Positions 34,941-43,599 of a DNA stretch of 48,944 nucleotides are shown here, piece by piece. Below the pieces are notes generated by a model. That model worked only from the letters and a program-made list of their open reading frames with translations. It was not told where the DNA came from and ran no database searches. The first letter of the stretch is position 1. The number at the start of each line of letters is the position of its first letter. Where the stretch lies: assembly GCA_028819295.1 (NCBI GenBank), contig JAPPMA010000041.1:1-48944 (forward strand), read 5' to 3'. The DNA comes from a bacterium (GTDB lineage Bacteria; Actinomycetota; Acidimicrobiia; Acidimicrobiales; Bin134). The position numbers were made by a program, and so were the translations under genes.

Positions 34941-36152
34941 TCAGCCCCCGAACAGCTCAGAGAGGGTGTCGACCACGTATCCGACGTCGTCTGATCCCAG
35001 CCCGTGGTGGGTGGGGATGCACAGCGCCTGGTTCATCACCAAGTCGGCGTTGGGGAACCCGTCGGCCGGAGCCCGGTGCTCGATGCCCGAGAAGCCGGGC
35101 TGGCGGAGGATGTTGCCGGTCCACACCATGCGGGACTGCACGTTGCGGTCTTCGAGGAAGTTCTGCACATCGGTGCGGTCGTAGCCCGACTCGGGGCGCA
35201 GGATGAACCCGTAGCGCATCCAGGTGGTTTCCAGTTCGGGCGTGGTGCGGGGCAAGATCACCTTGTCGGTGTGGTTCACCAGCAGATCGTTGTAGCGATC
35301 GAAGGCGTGCTGACGGCGGGCGTTGAACTCCTGGAGCTTGGAGAGCTGCACCAGACCGTAGGCCGCGCCCAGCTCGGAGGGCTCGAAGTTGTAGCCCAGG
35401 TCGTCGAAGATGAAGATCTGGTCGTACATGGTGCCGTCGTCCAGCGGTCCCCAGCGGGTGTCCTGCCCCTTGCGGGAGCCGTAGAGGTAAGACTCTGACC
35501 GCCGACCCCAGCGGCGCCGGGCGAGGCACTTGTCGTGCAGCTCGGGATCGTCCATGGCCACCATGCCCCCGTTGCCCGCGCAGGTTAGCGAGTGGGAGAT
35601 GGCGAAGCTGGTGAGGCTGATGTCGCTGCGGGCGCCGATCCGAGTGCCCCGCAGCCGGGTGTCCAGCACATCGCAGGAGTCCTCTATCACCTTCAGCCCG
35701 TGCTCGTCGGCGATGGCCGCGATGGCGTCCCAGTCGGGGCAGTTGCCCATCAGGTTTGGGGTCATGATGGCCTTGGTGCGGGGGCCGATCATCTCGGTGA
35801 TGCGGTTCACGTCGATCTGGAAGGTGTCGGGCTCCACGTCCACGAAAACCGGCACCAGGCCGAGTTGCACGATGGAGGACACGTCGGTGGAGAAGGTGAG
35901 CACCGAGGTGATGATCTCGTCACCGGGCGCCAGGTCGAGCAGTCCGATGCCCAGCAGCAGCGCCGAGGAGCCGGAGTTGACCATCACCCCCAGTTCCTTG
36001 CCCAGCACCGTGGACACCTCGTCCTCGAAGCGGGCCACGTTCTCGCCGATGCTGAGGTCGCCCGAGCGCAGCACCTCGAGCACGGCCTCGATCTCGCGCT
36101 CGTCTTGGATGGCCCCGGCGGGCGGCAGGGTGCGGACTGGTTGTCGCGGCAT
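34941..36152 (-). CDS. DegT/DnrJ/EryC1-family PLP enzyme with His in place of Lys
   Basis: The 403-residue protein has the family fold: VNSGSSALLLGIGLLDLAPG (about residues 58-77), DVEPDTFQIDVNRI, and EDSCDVLDTRLRG with the PLP-contacting Asp. The segment that normally holds the Schiff-base lysine reads SFAISHSLTCAGNGG, putting histidine at residue 187 where aminotransferases have lysine. In ColD (GDP-4-keto-6-deoxymannose 3-dehydratase, His188) and related 3-dehydratases the same swap changes transamination into dehydration. It is therefore more likely a sugar 3-dehydratase-type enzyme than an aminotransferase. No [2Fe-2S] cysteine cluster is present. A 16-codon copy of its N-terminus lies just upstream. 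Confidence 0.85.
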   Translation of the reverse strand: MPRQPVRTLPPAGAIQDEREIEAVLEVLRSGDLSIGENVARFEDEVSTVLGKELGVMVNSGSSALLLGIGLLDLAPGDEIITSVLTFSTDVSSIVQLGLVPVFVDVEPDTFQIDVNRITEMIGPRTKAIMTPNLMGNCPDWDAIAAIADEHGLKVIEDSCDVLDTRLRGTRIGARSDISLTSFAISHSLTCAGNGGMVAMDDPELHDKCLARRRWGRRSESYLYGSRKGQDTRWGPLDDGTMYDQIFIFDDLGYNFEPSELGAAYGLVQLSKLQEFNARRQHAFDRYNDLLVNHTDKVILPRTTPELETTWMRYGFILRPESGYDRTDVQNFLEDRNVQSRMVWTGNILRQPGFSGIEHRAPADGFPNADLVMNQALCIPTHHGLGSDDVGYVVDTLSELFGG

Positions 36153-36162
36153 GGCGGGAACC

Positions 36163-36213
36163 CTATTGGGTGGCCCCGGCGGGCGGGAGATTGAACGCTG
36201 GTTGATTCGCCAT
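36163..36213 (-). CDS. 16-residue upstream frame copying the DegT N-terminus
   Basis: The short frame encodes MANQPAFNLPPAGATQ and stops 10 bases before the DegT ATG. The downstream protein begins MPRQPVRTLPPAGAIQ, so the starts are a 61-bp duplication. It may be a dead remnant, an alternative start copy, or a leader peptide that affects translation of the main gene. Confidence 0.45.
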   Translation of the reverse strand: MANQPAFNLPPAGATQ

Positions 36214-36224
36214 GGCCGCCGATC

Positions 36225-36716
36225 CTAAGCGGGGCGCTGCTCCACCAGCCGCACCAGGGGGATCCGGCGGTGGGGGGCCTTGCCCTGGTAGTCGGCGTAC
36301 CAAGCCCGGTCGGCCACCAGGCCATCCCAGGTGGCCCGGTAGTCGTCGCCGTCGCAGATGTCGGCCACGGCCCAGAACTGGCGACCCTCCTCGGTGATCA
36401 GCAGCTCGGGATTGGCCTCCTTGTCGGCCAGGTTGAAGTACCACGACGGGTGGGCCTTGGCCCCGGCATAGGAGGCCACCACGATGCGATGGCCGTCGGG
36501 ATCGCGCCAGTAGGGCAGGGCCACCTTGTGCTCATTGCCCGAGAGTCGCCCGACGGTGCGAACCACCACATGGTGCATTCCCGCCTGTTTCCAAACCATG
36601 GCGTCGTTGCTCGACTCCATGGCCTCCACGTGCATCTTGGATATGACCGGGATCTCCTCCAGAGAGGGGGTCTCCCAGTCCTGTTCAACTCGCTGGTCGC
36701 TCATGCGATTGCTCAC
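36225..36716 (-). CDS. DDN-type F420-dependent nitroreductase family protein
   Basis: The 163-residue protein matches the deazaflavin-dependent nitroreductase (DDN) family: GNEHKVALPYWRDPDGHRIV then VASYAGAKAHPSWYFNLADK (about residues 60-100). Members bind F420H2 and reduce quinones or nitro compounds. There is no signal peptide. It lies 12 bases upstream of the micro-frame and the DegT gene in the same direction, and downstream of the amidohydrolase, so they may be co-transcribed. Confidence 0.88.
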   Translation of the reverse strand: MSNRMSDQRVEQDWETPSLEEIPVISKMHVEAMESSNDAMVWKQAGMHHVVVRTVGRLSGNEHKVALPYWRDPDGHRIVVASYAGAKAHPSWYFNLADKEANPELLITEEGRQFWAVADICDGDDYRATWDGLVADRAWYADYQGKAPHRRIPLVRLVEQRPA

Positions 36717-36756
36717 TTCCTTGTAGTCGGCCTAGTAGCTGGCGTTTCGGGTCTTG

Positions 36757-37959
36757 TCAGGCGGCCAATTCGGAGCGGGGGGTGATCACGTCCCAGGCGT
36801 TGTCCCGCATCATGGCCTTGGTCTCGGCGTCGGTGAAGTTGGGGATGTCGTAGATGAAGTCGGTGGGCACCTCCAGCCCCTCGGCGTGGGGGTAGTCGGA
36901 GCCGAACAGCATGTGGTCGGCGCCCATTGTCTCTTTGATCAGGTCGATGTCGTCCTCGTAGTAGGGCGACACCCATACATGGGCCAAGAACTGGTCAACC
37001 GGGTCGGTCCGGAACTCGTTGGGCATCTTGCCGTAGGCGATCTTGAGCTCCTCCACCAGCCGGGGGGCGAACATCCCCCCGTTCTCTATGCATGCGATTC
37101 GCAGGTTGGGATGGCGGTCGTACAGCCCGTGGCACACCATGGCGGCCATGGTGTCGAAGATCTGGCGGTCGTGGCCGGTGATCTGCTTGAACGTGGAGGT
37201 GCGGAACGACTGGAAGTCGTCGGTTGGCTCCCACATCTCGTTGTACTCGTGCAGGCCGCCGTCGCCGCCGTGCATCCCCACGGTGATGCCGGCCCCAGCC
37301 AGGCGGGCCCACACCGGGTCGTAATCGGGCATCCCCGGCGACTGGCTTCCTCCGTCGGGGGTGGGCACCGGCCCGGGCACCATCACCACCATGCGGGCGT
37401 CGTTGTCCAAGGCCCATTCCACCTCCGAGACGGCCCAGTCCACGTCGATCATCGAGATCATGGGAGCGGCGAATATGCGCTCCTGATAGGCGAAGCCCCA
37501 GTCTTCTAGCAACCACCGATTGAATGCGGTGAATGCCGCCACCACGGCCGGGGGATCGTGGCGCAGCGACTGCTCCATGCCCACGCCCAGGGTGGGGAAG
37601 AACAGGGCGGCCTCGATGTTCTGGGCGTCCATGAGCCCGAGGCGCTTGTCGCGGTCGCGGTACTCGGGCCGCTCCGAGATGGGATCGAGCTCGCCGAACA
37701 TGGTCTTCACGTCCATGCCCTCTTTGTTGCGGCCCCGGAAGAAGTCCTGAAGCGCCCCCGGCTTGGACACCGGGTCGAACGTGGGGTTGGGGATGAACCG
37801 GTTTATCTTTCCCGCCACCAGCAAGCGCTGCTTGCCGTCGATGTCGGCCCACTGCATGCAGCGCTTCTTCATGGCCGGGTCGATGTGGCGGATGAAGGCG
37901 TCGGTGGCCTCGTAGTAGTGGTTGTCGGCGTCGAACACCTTGAACGGAAGGTCTGCCAT
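36757..37959 (-). CDS. Amidohydrolase-2 family metal-dependent hydrolase/decarboxylase
   Basis: The 400-residue TIM-barrel protein starts KVFDADNHYYEATDAFIRHI, the metal-binding strand of amidohydrolase-2 proteins, and later shows VGMHGGDGGLHEYNEM, ACIENGGMFAPRLVEELKIA and MLFGSDYPHAEGL with the catalytic Asp. Relatives hydrolyse or decarboxylate aromatic and cyclic compounds; many actinobacterial members are linked to degradation pathways. The substrate is unknown. GAGG lies seven bases before the ATG at 37959; the longer frame upstream lacks a ribosome site. Confidence 0.87.
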   Translation of the reverse strand: MADLPFKVFDADNHYYEATDAFIRHIDPAMKKRCMQWADIDGKQRLLVAGKINRFIPNPTFDPVSKPGALQDFFRGRNKEGMDVKTMFGELDPISERPEYRDRDKRLGLMDAQNIEAALFFPTLGVGMEQSLRHDPPAVVAAFTAFNRWLLEDWGFAYQERIFAAPMISMIDVDWAVSEVEWALDNDARMVVMVPGPVPTPDGGSQSPGMPDYDPVWARLAGAGITVGMHGGDGGLHEYNEMWEPTDDFQSFRTSTFKQITGHDRQIFDTMAAMVCHGLYDRHPNLRIACIENGGMFAPRLVEELKIAYGKMPNEFRTDPVDQFLAHVWVSPYYEDDIDLIKETMGADHMLFGSDYPHAEGLEVPTDFIYDIPNFTDAETKAMMRDNAWDVITPRSELAA

Positions 37960-38065
37960 GTTGCTACCTCGTGAGATTGGGTGGGTTTCAGGCGGCGGAG
38001 AGGGTGCATTGATTTTCGCCGCGCCGGCCGAGGCCCACAAATCCCGCTGCGGACGGTCAGCCTGC

Positions 38066-38239
38066 TCAGACTTCCTGCACATCGAGGGCATGCCCATTGG
38101 CATCGCCCAGGCGAAAGATATCGTCCAAGTCGGTGGGGACAACGCCGCGATCAAGGGCATCTTGGTGTAGCGCCCACATGTGGCGATCGTTGCGCTCAGC
38201 GGCGATCAGTGCCCCGGTGTCGTAGGTGATCCCAGACAA
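38066..38239 (-). pseudogene. PIN-domain (VapC-like) toxin with internal deletion
   Basis: The frame begins SGITYDTGALIAAERNDRHM with the first catalytic Asp, as in intact PIN toxins, but after WALHQDALDRGVVPT it jumps to a C-terminal-like end (DLDDIFRLGDANGHALDVQEV). Only 57 residues remain of the usual 130 or so, and the other acidic active-site residues are gone. The TTG start is preceded by GAGG four bases away and overlaps the upstream antitoxin-like gene by 34 bases. Probably a dead toxin. Confidence 0.7.
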
Positions 38240-38490
38240 TGGACCTCTTGATTCTCGTAAAACCGCTGCCCACGGTCTAGTACGTCCTTTGCCCAGGCCT
38301 TCTCCTCTTCGGTGAATGCGCCGTGCTCGGCCTCCCATTCCTTCATGGCCGCGAGGCCGGCCTTGATTTTGTCGGCATCCTCAAGAGCACGGGCTTCTTC
38401 GTCGCCGGCCGATGCAGCGGTGGCCAAGTGCTGCCGGAGGGAGCAAATGGGGCAGGCGCTCTGGCCTTCTTGCTGCTTCATCTCGGCCAT
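38206..38490 (-). CDS. Possible antitoxin partner of the truncated PIN toxin
   Basis: A 94-residue soluble protein with SACPICSLRQHLATAASAGD near the start and an antitoxin-like acidic helix (AMKEWEAEHGAFTEEEKAWA). No ribbon-helix-helix or HTH domain is clear, and the family is not recognised with certainty. It begins six bases after a good promoter, without a ribosome site, and its end overlaps the remains of a PIN toxin gene. The C-terminal residues (CLGSPTTPGH) run over the toxin's start. Confidence 0.5.
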   Translation of the reverse strand: MAEMKQQEGQSACPICSLRQHLATAASAGDEEARALEDADKIKAGLAAMKEWEAEHGAFTEEEKAWAKDVLDRGQRFYENQEVHCLGSPTTPGH

Positions 38491-38496
38491 ATCAGC

Positions 38497-38524
38497 ACTT
38501 TAGAATAAATCGAATATATGTCAA
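38497..38524 (-). promoter_or_regulatory. Promoter of the antitoxin-like gene, leaderless
   Basis: A perfect TTGACA on the minus strand, a 16-base spacer, and TAAAGT, ending six bases before the ATG at 38490. Confidence 0.7.
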
Positions 38525-38618
38525 TACTTTTTCACATGAACTCTCGCGCCAGAATCGCACGGGAGTATGGAGTGGGTTGGTTGGGGGATGGGAACGGGGA
38601 CAGGCGTACCATTGTAAG

Positions 38619-40322
38619 GTGAGCGATGCCGTGATGAGCTTGGCCGGGGATTTCGACATGGCTGGGCGGGACCAGTGGATGACGCTGGTGGAGCAGGTGC
38701 TGCGGGGGGCGCCGTTCGACAAGAAGCTCGTTCACAAGACCCATGACGGTGTTGCCATTCAACCCCTCTACACCGGCGACGACCACGCAGGAGACACCAG
38801 CCTCCCCGGTGCCGCGCCGTTCACCCGGGGCAGCAAGGTTGTGGGCGGCGCGTGGCAGGTCCGCCAGGCCCACAGCCGTGCCACCGGCAACCGGGCCGTG
38901 CTGGACGACTTGGGCGGGGGGGCTGATGCCATAGAGCTCCACATCGACGGCGAGACCAGCCGGGAGGAACTCGAAGAACTGCTCGATGGCGTTCCCGCCA
39001 CCGTGCCGATCATGCTGGCGCCGGGTAGCGAGGCCGCGGTATGGCACTTGGTCGATCTGTGGGACAGCAGGGGAGTGGCGAGGGAGAAGGCTCTCGGCGG
39101 CTTTGGGATGGACCCCCGAGACCCTGCGGTGGCCGAGGCAGTGGCCAACACCTTGAACCTGAACTATCCCAACGTGCTGGTGGCGGTTGTCAACGGGGCG
39201 CGGCTGGCTGACCGGGGTGCCACCGAAGCCCAGGAGCTGGCCGGATCTCTGGCCGACGGAGTCGCCTACTTGCGGGCTTGTGAACAAGCGGGCATCGATT
39301 TGGCATCGGCGGCCGACAAGCTGGAGTTCCGCTACGCCGCCGGTGTGGACCAGTTCTTGACCATGGCCAAGCTGCGCGCCGCCCGCCGGCTGTGGGCCCG
39401 GGTGACCGAGGCTTGCGGCATCGAGCCCGCCGCCCAGCGCCAGCACGCGGTGACTGCCGGGGCCATGATGACCCGTCGCGACCCGTGGGTGAACATGATC
39501 CGCACCACCGTGGCCTGCTTTGCCGCCGCGGCGGGCGGGGCCGATGCCATCACCATCAGCCCGTATGACTCGGCCATCGGAGTGCCCGACCCGCTGGGGC
39601 TGCGGATCGCCCGCAACACGCAACTCTTGCTGCGGGAGGAGTCCCACATAGATCAGGTGATCGACCCCTCGGGCGGCGCCTACTACATCGAATCGCTCAC
39701 CGATGCCTTGACCAGCGCGGCCTGGGGCCTGTTCCAGGAACTGGAGGCGGGGGCAAGTCTCCCAGAGCGCATTGACGGCGCCCACGAGGCCCGCAGCCGG
39801 GATGTGGCCACCCGCCGTTTGCCGCTCACCGGCGTGAGCGAGTTTCCCGACTTGGATGAGCCGGCGGTCGATCGGCCGTCGGTGGTGTCCGATGCCGGGT
39901 TGCGCCGCCTGGCCGAGCCATTCGAGGCACTGCGCGATGCCGCCGAAGTTGGCTCGTCGCGTCCAACCGCGTTTTTGGCCAGTCTGGGCGCCATCGCCGT
40001 CCACACGGCCCGGACCACTTTTTCCGCCAATCTGCTGGCTGCCGGCGGAATCAGTGCCATCGGCGGAGACGGATACGACACCCCGGCACAAGCCGCCTCG
40101 GCATGGAGGGAGTCGGGCACGCCCATCGCGGTGGTGTGCTCTTCCGACGAGGTGTACGAAGAGCGCGCCGCTACTGCGGTGGCTGCCCTGAGGGAGGCCG
40201 GATGCGGCTACGTGCTGCTGGCCGGCCGTCCCGATGATCGGTGGGGGGCCGACGGCTACATCCACATGGGCTGCGACGCGCTGGCCGCCCTGCGCGCCAT
40301 CCACGAGAGGCTGGGCCTATGA
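38619..40322 (+). CDS. mutA: Methylmalonyl-CoA mutase small (alpha-like) subunit
   Basis: A 567-residue protein homologous to the catalytic chain but lacking cobalamin-binding residues (no DxHxxG). [20 protein letters not shown] near residue 35 and [20 protein letters not shown] in the barrel are typical. With MutB it forms the heterodimer that interconverts succinyl-CoA and methylmalonyl-CoA. The GTG at 38619 lies six bases after a TACCAT box, fitting the leaderless pattern; a GTG at 38631 or ATG at 38634 could use AAGGTGAG as ribosome site. Its stop overlaps the mutB ATG (ATGA). Its promoter region is divergent from the damaged PIN locus. Confidence 0.92.
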   Translation: MSDAVMSLAGDFDMAGRDQWMTLVEQVLRGAPFDKKLVHKTHDGVAIQPLYTGDDHAGDTSLPGAAPFTRGSKVVGGAWQVRQAHSRATGNRAVLDDLGGGADAIELHIDGETSREELEELLDGVPATVPIMLAPGSEAAVWHLVDLWDSRGVAREKALGGFGMDPRDPAVAEAVANTLNLNYPNVLVAVVNGARLADRGATEAQELAGSLADGVAYLRACEQAGIDLASAADKLEFRYAAGVDQFLTMAKLRAARRLWARVTEACGIEPAAQRQHAVTAGAMMTRRDPWVNMIRTTVACFAAAAGGADAITISPYDSAIGVPDPLGLRIARNTQLLLREESHIDQVIDPSGGAYYIESLTDALTSAAWGLFQELEAGASLPERIDGAHEARSRDVATRRLPLTGVSEFPDLDEPAVDRPSVVSDAGLRRLAEPFEALRDAAEVGSSRPTAFLASLGAIAVHTARTTFSANLLAAGGISAIGGDGYDTPAQAASAWRESGTPIAVVCSSDEVYEERAATAVAALREAGCGYVLLAGRPDDRWGADGYIHMGCDALAALRAIHERLGL

Positions 40323-42517
40323 CTGTCCCCGACTTCTCCCGCGTCGACCTCCACGCCCCGTCGGTTTCCGGCGCCAACGGCATGGGTTGGGCCGATCTGG
40401 TGGCGGCGCAGACTGGGGAGAGCCCCGATCGCCTCACCTGGGCCACTCCCGAGGGCTTCGGCGTGCGCCGGCTCTACACCGCCGACGACCGGGCGCCGCT
40501 GGACTTCTGCGACACCTACCCTGGACTGGCGCCGTATCTGCGGGGTCCCTACGCCACCATGTACGCCACCCAGCCGTGGACGATTCGCCAGTACGCCGGA
40601 TTCTCCACTGCGGAGGACTCCAATGCCTTCTACCGGCGCAACCTGGCTGCCGGCCAGAAGGGCCTGTCGGTGGCCTTCGACTTGGCCACCCATCGGGGCT
40701 ACGACTCCGACAACCAGCGGGTGAGCGGTGATGTGGGCATGGCCGGGGTGGCCATCGACTCCATTCTCGACATGCAGATCCTGTTCGACGGCATCCCACT
40801 CGACCAGATGACGGTGTCGATGACCATGAACGGCGCGGTGCTGCCGATCCTGGCCATGTACATAGTGGCCGGCGAGGAGCAGGGAGTGGTGCCGGAGAAG
40901 CTGGCCGGGACCATTCAGAACGACATTTTGAAGGAGTTCATGGTCCGCAACACCTTCATCTATCCGCCGGCGCCGTCGATGCGGATCATCTCCGACATCT
41001 TCGCCTTCACCTCGGCCAACATGCCGAAGTTCAACTCCATCTCCATCTCCGGCTACCACATGCAGGAGGCCGGGGCCACCCTCGACTTGGAGCTGGCCTA
41101 CACCCTGGCCGACGGGGTGGAGTATGTGCGGGCCGGGTTGGACTCGGGGCTGGATATCGACGCCTTCGCCCCCCGGCTCAGCTTCTTCTGGTGCATCGGC
41201 ATGAACTTCTTCATGGAGGTGGCCAAGCTGCGAGCCGCCCGCCTGCTGTGGGCCAAGCTGATGCGCCCGTTCAATCCGTCCAATCCCCGGTCGCTGTCGC
41301 TTCGCACCCACAGCCAGACCTCGGGGTGGAGCCTCACCGCCCAAGACGTGTTCAACAACGTGGTCCGCACCACCGTCGAGGCCATGGCCGCCACCCAGGG
41401 CCATACCCAGTCGCTGCACACCAACGCCCTGGACGAGGCCCTGGCCCTGCCCACCGATTTCTCGGCCCGCATCGCCCGCAACACCCAGCTCCTGTTGCAG
41501 CACGAGTCGGGCACTTGCCGGGTGGCCGACCCCTGGGGAGGCTCGTACTACGTGGAGCGGCTCACCCACGACCTGGCCCAGCGGGCGTGGGAGCACATCA
41601 GCGAGGTTGAGGCCGCCGGCGGCATGGCCGAGGCCATCGAAGCGGGAATCCCCAAGATGCGTATCGAGGAGGCCGCCGCCCGCACCCAGGCTCGCATCGA
41701 CTCCGGTGCTCAAACGGTGGTTGGCGTGAACCGCTACCAGGTGGAGGGCGAAGAGGGCATTGAGGTGCTGAAGGTGGACAACGCCGAAGTGCGGGCATCG
41801 CAGATCGCCCGGCTGGAGCGGCTGCGGACCGAGCGGGACAACGATGCCTGCGGTCGTGCGTTGGACGCGCTGACGGCGGGCGCCGACCGCCCGGTCGGCC
41901 GCGCGGACTCCAACTTGCTGGCCCTGGCGGTGGACGCGGCCCGAGCCCGGGCCACGGTGGGAGAGATCAGCGACGCGCTGGAGAAGGTGTATGGTCGCCA
42001 TACTCCCCGGATTCGCACGATCTCCGGGGTGTACCAATCAGAGATGACCCAGAACGACGGCAACGGCAGCGGCACTGGCGAAGTGCGGGAGGCAGTGGCC
42101 GGCTTCGCGTCCCGAACCGGGCGCCGGCCTCGCATTTTGGTGGCCAAGATGGGCCAAGACGGCCACGACCGGGGCCAGAAGGTGATCGCCACCGCGTTCG
42201 CCGACCTCGGATTCGACGTGGACGTCGGGCCGCTGTTCCAGACCCCGGCTGAGGTGGCCCGCCAGGCGGTGGAGGCCGATGTCCATATCGTGGGAGCGTC
42301 GTCGCTGGCCGCCGGGCATCTGACGCTGGTGCCCGAGCTGCGGGCTGAGCTGAAAGAGCTGGGGCGGGGCGACATCATGATCGTGGTCGGCGGGGTGATT
42401 CCGCCCAGCGACCACGACGAGCTGCGGGCCGCGGGGGCCGAGGCCATCTTCAGCCCCGGCACCGTGATCGCCGACGCGGCCCTGGAGCTGCTGGTCGCCT
42501 TGGACAACCGCCGGTGA
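40319..42517 (+). CDS. mutB: Methylmalonyl-CoA mutase large (catalytic) subunit
   Basis: The 732-residue B12 enzyme has the substrate barrel ([53 protein letters not shown]) and a C-terminal cobalamin-binding domain with [18 protein letters not shown] (His ligand, about residue 610) and [10 protein letters not shown]. It carries out the radical rearrangement between methylmalonyl-CoA and succinyl-CoA, completing propionyl-CoA breakdown. The start is coupled to mutA. The 50-base gap to meaB contains an inverted repeat. No B12 riboswitch was recognised upstream. Confidence 0.96.
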   Translation: MTVPDFSRVDLHAPSVSGANGMGWADLVAAQTGESPDRLTWATPEGFGVRRLYTADDRAPLDFCDTYPGLAPYLRGPYATMYATQPWTIRQYAGFSTAEDSNAFYRRNLAAGQKGLSVAFDLATHRGYDSDNQRVSGDVGMAGVAIDSILDMQILFDGIPLDQMTVSMTMNGAVLPILAMYIVAGEEQGVVPEKLAGTIQNDILKEFMVRNTFIYPPAPSMRIISDIFAFTSANMPKFNSISISGYHMQEAGATLDLELAYTLADGVEYVRAGLDSGLDIDAFAPRLSFFWCIGMNFFMEVAKLRAARLLWAKLMRPFNPSNPRSLSLRTHSQTSGWSLTAQDVFNNVVRTTVEAMAATQGHTQSLHTNALDEALALPTDFSARIARNTQLLLQHESGTCRVADPWGGSYYVERLTHDLAQRAWEHISEVEAAGGMAEAIEAGIPKMRIEEAAARTQARIDSGAQTVVGVNRYQVEGEEGIEVLKVDNAEVRASQIARLERLRTERDNDACGRALDALTAGADRPVGRADSNLLALAVDAARARATVGEISDALEKVYGRHTPRIRTISGVYQSEMTQNDGNGSGTGEVREAVAGFASRTGRRPRILVAKMGQDGHDRGQKVIATAFADLGFDVDVGPLFQTPAEVARQAVEADVHIVGASSLAAGHLTLVPELRAELKELGRGDIMIVVGGVIPPSDHDELRAAGAEAIFSPGTVIADAALELLVALDNRR

Positions 42518-42533
42518 TCTGTCTCGACGTCAA

Positions 42534-42550
42534 TGAGCGCTGATCGCTCA
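42534..42550. promoter_or_regulatory. Short inverted repeat between mutB and meaB
   Basis: TGAGCG and CGCTCA flank CTGAT. It may be an operator or an mRNA hairpin shaping meaB expression. No T-run follows, so it is not a clear terminator. Confidence 0.35.
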
Positions 42551-42567
42551 CGCCTTACACCCTCGGG

Positions 42568-43554
42568 ATGGCGGTGATGGATTTCGACCTGGACACCTGT
42601 GTCGAGGGCGTGCTGGCCGCCGACCGCACCTGGCTGGGCCGGGCCGTCACCCTGGTGGAGAGCACCAAGCCCGATGATCGGGAGTCGGCTACCGAGCTTC
42701 TCCAGCGTCTGCTGCCCCACACCGGCGGCGCTCGCCGGGTGGGCATCACCGGCGTGCCCGGAGTGGGGAAGTCCACCTTCATTGACGCGTTGGGCACCTA
42801 CCTCACCTCCCAGGACCACCGGGTGGCGGTATTGGCGGTGGACCCGTCTTCGTCGGTCTCGGGGGGCAGCATCCTCGGCGACAAGACTCGGATGCCCAGC
42901 CTGGCCATCGATGCCGCCGCCTACATCCGCCCGTCACCGTCTTCCGGCTCGCTGGGCGGGGTGACCCGCACCACCCGCGAGACCATGGCGGTGGTGGAGG
43001 CGGCCGGATTCGACGTGGTTCTGGTAGAGACGGTGGGGGTGGGCCAGTCGGAGACCGCGGTGGCCGACATGGTGGACTTCTTTCTGGTGCTGCTGCTGCC
43101 CGGCGCCGGCGACGAGCTCCAGGGCATCAAGAAGGGAGTGCTGGAGCTGGCCGACGCCCTGGTGGTGAACAAGGCCGACGGCGGCAACGAGATCGCCGCT
43201 CAGCGAGCCGTGCGGGACTACCGGGCCGCACTGGCCATGACCGCCCCGGCCAACCCCAACTGGGTTTCCCCGGTGATGGCGGTCAGCGCCATCGAGGGCA
43301 CCGGCCTCGACCAGGTGTGGGACCAGATCCAGGCATACTTCCAGGTGCTGGCCGACTCCGGGGAACTCGCCGGCCAGCGAGCCGACCAGCAGGTGCGGTG
43401 GATGTGGGCGATGGTGGAAGACCGCCTCCGCGACCGCCTCCAGTCGTCTTCGGCAGTGGCCGACCTGGCTGCTCAAATGGAGCAACAGGTAGCTGCCGGC
43501 CAAGTGGCTCCCGCCGCCGCCGCCGACCAGCTCCTCACTGCCTTCGACGGCTGA
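42568..43554 (+). CDS. meaB: MeaB/ArgK GTPase, methylmalonyl-CoA mutase chaperone
   Basis: The 328-residue G3E GTPase has Walker A GITGVPGVGKSTFIDALG (about residues 57-74), the base-recognition VNKADGGN, and the ETVGVGQSE switch. MeaB loads adenosylcobalamin and protects the mutase from inactivation. It follows mutAB directly and is the expected third gene of the operon. A TTACAC box lies seven bases before its ATG, so it may also have its own weak leaderless promoter. Confidence 0.94.
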   Translation: MAVMDFDLDTCVEGVLAADRTWLGRAVTLVESTKPDDRESATELLQRLLPHTGGARRVGITGVPGVGKSTFIDALGTYLTSQDHRVAVLAVDPSSSVSGGSILGDKTRMPSLAIDAAAYIRPSPSSGSLGGVTRTTRETMAVVEAAGFDVVLVETVGVGQSETAVADMVDFFLVLLLPGAGDELQGIKKGVLELADALVVNKADGGNEIAAQRAVRDYRAALAMTAPANPNWVSPVMAVSAIEGTGLDQVWDQIQAYFQVLADSGELAGQRADQQVRWMWAMVEDRLRDRLQSSSAVADLAAQMEQQVAAGQVAPAAAADQLLTAFDG

Positions 43555-43572
43555 CCAGGGAGTTTGCATTTC

Positions 43573-43599
43573 TTACACTATTTACTGTAAATTGTGTAA
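43573..43599. promoter_or_regulatory. 27-bp palindrome abutting the start of an ATPase gene
   Basis: Arms TTACACTATTTAC and GTAAATTGTGTAA match as an inverted repeat at 12 of 13 positions around a single central T. The last base is directly before the ATG. The site covers the likely -10 (TAAATT, 43588-43593); a TTGCAT (43564-43569) lies 18 bases before that. A bound dimer would block this leaderless promoter. Confidence 0.8.

Noticed and set aside
38518..38618. Cobalamin riboswitch ahead of mutA
   Set aside because: Only about 100 bases are available and no B12-box-like sequence was recognised.
38532..42037. Two long leftward open frames opposite mutA and mutB
   Set aside because: Antisense to highly conserved mutase genes; His/Gly/Arg-rich composition with no recognised domain.
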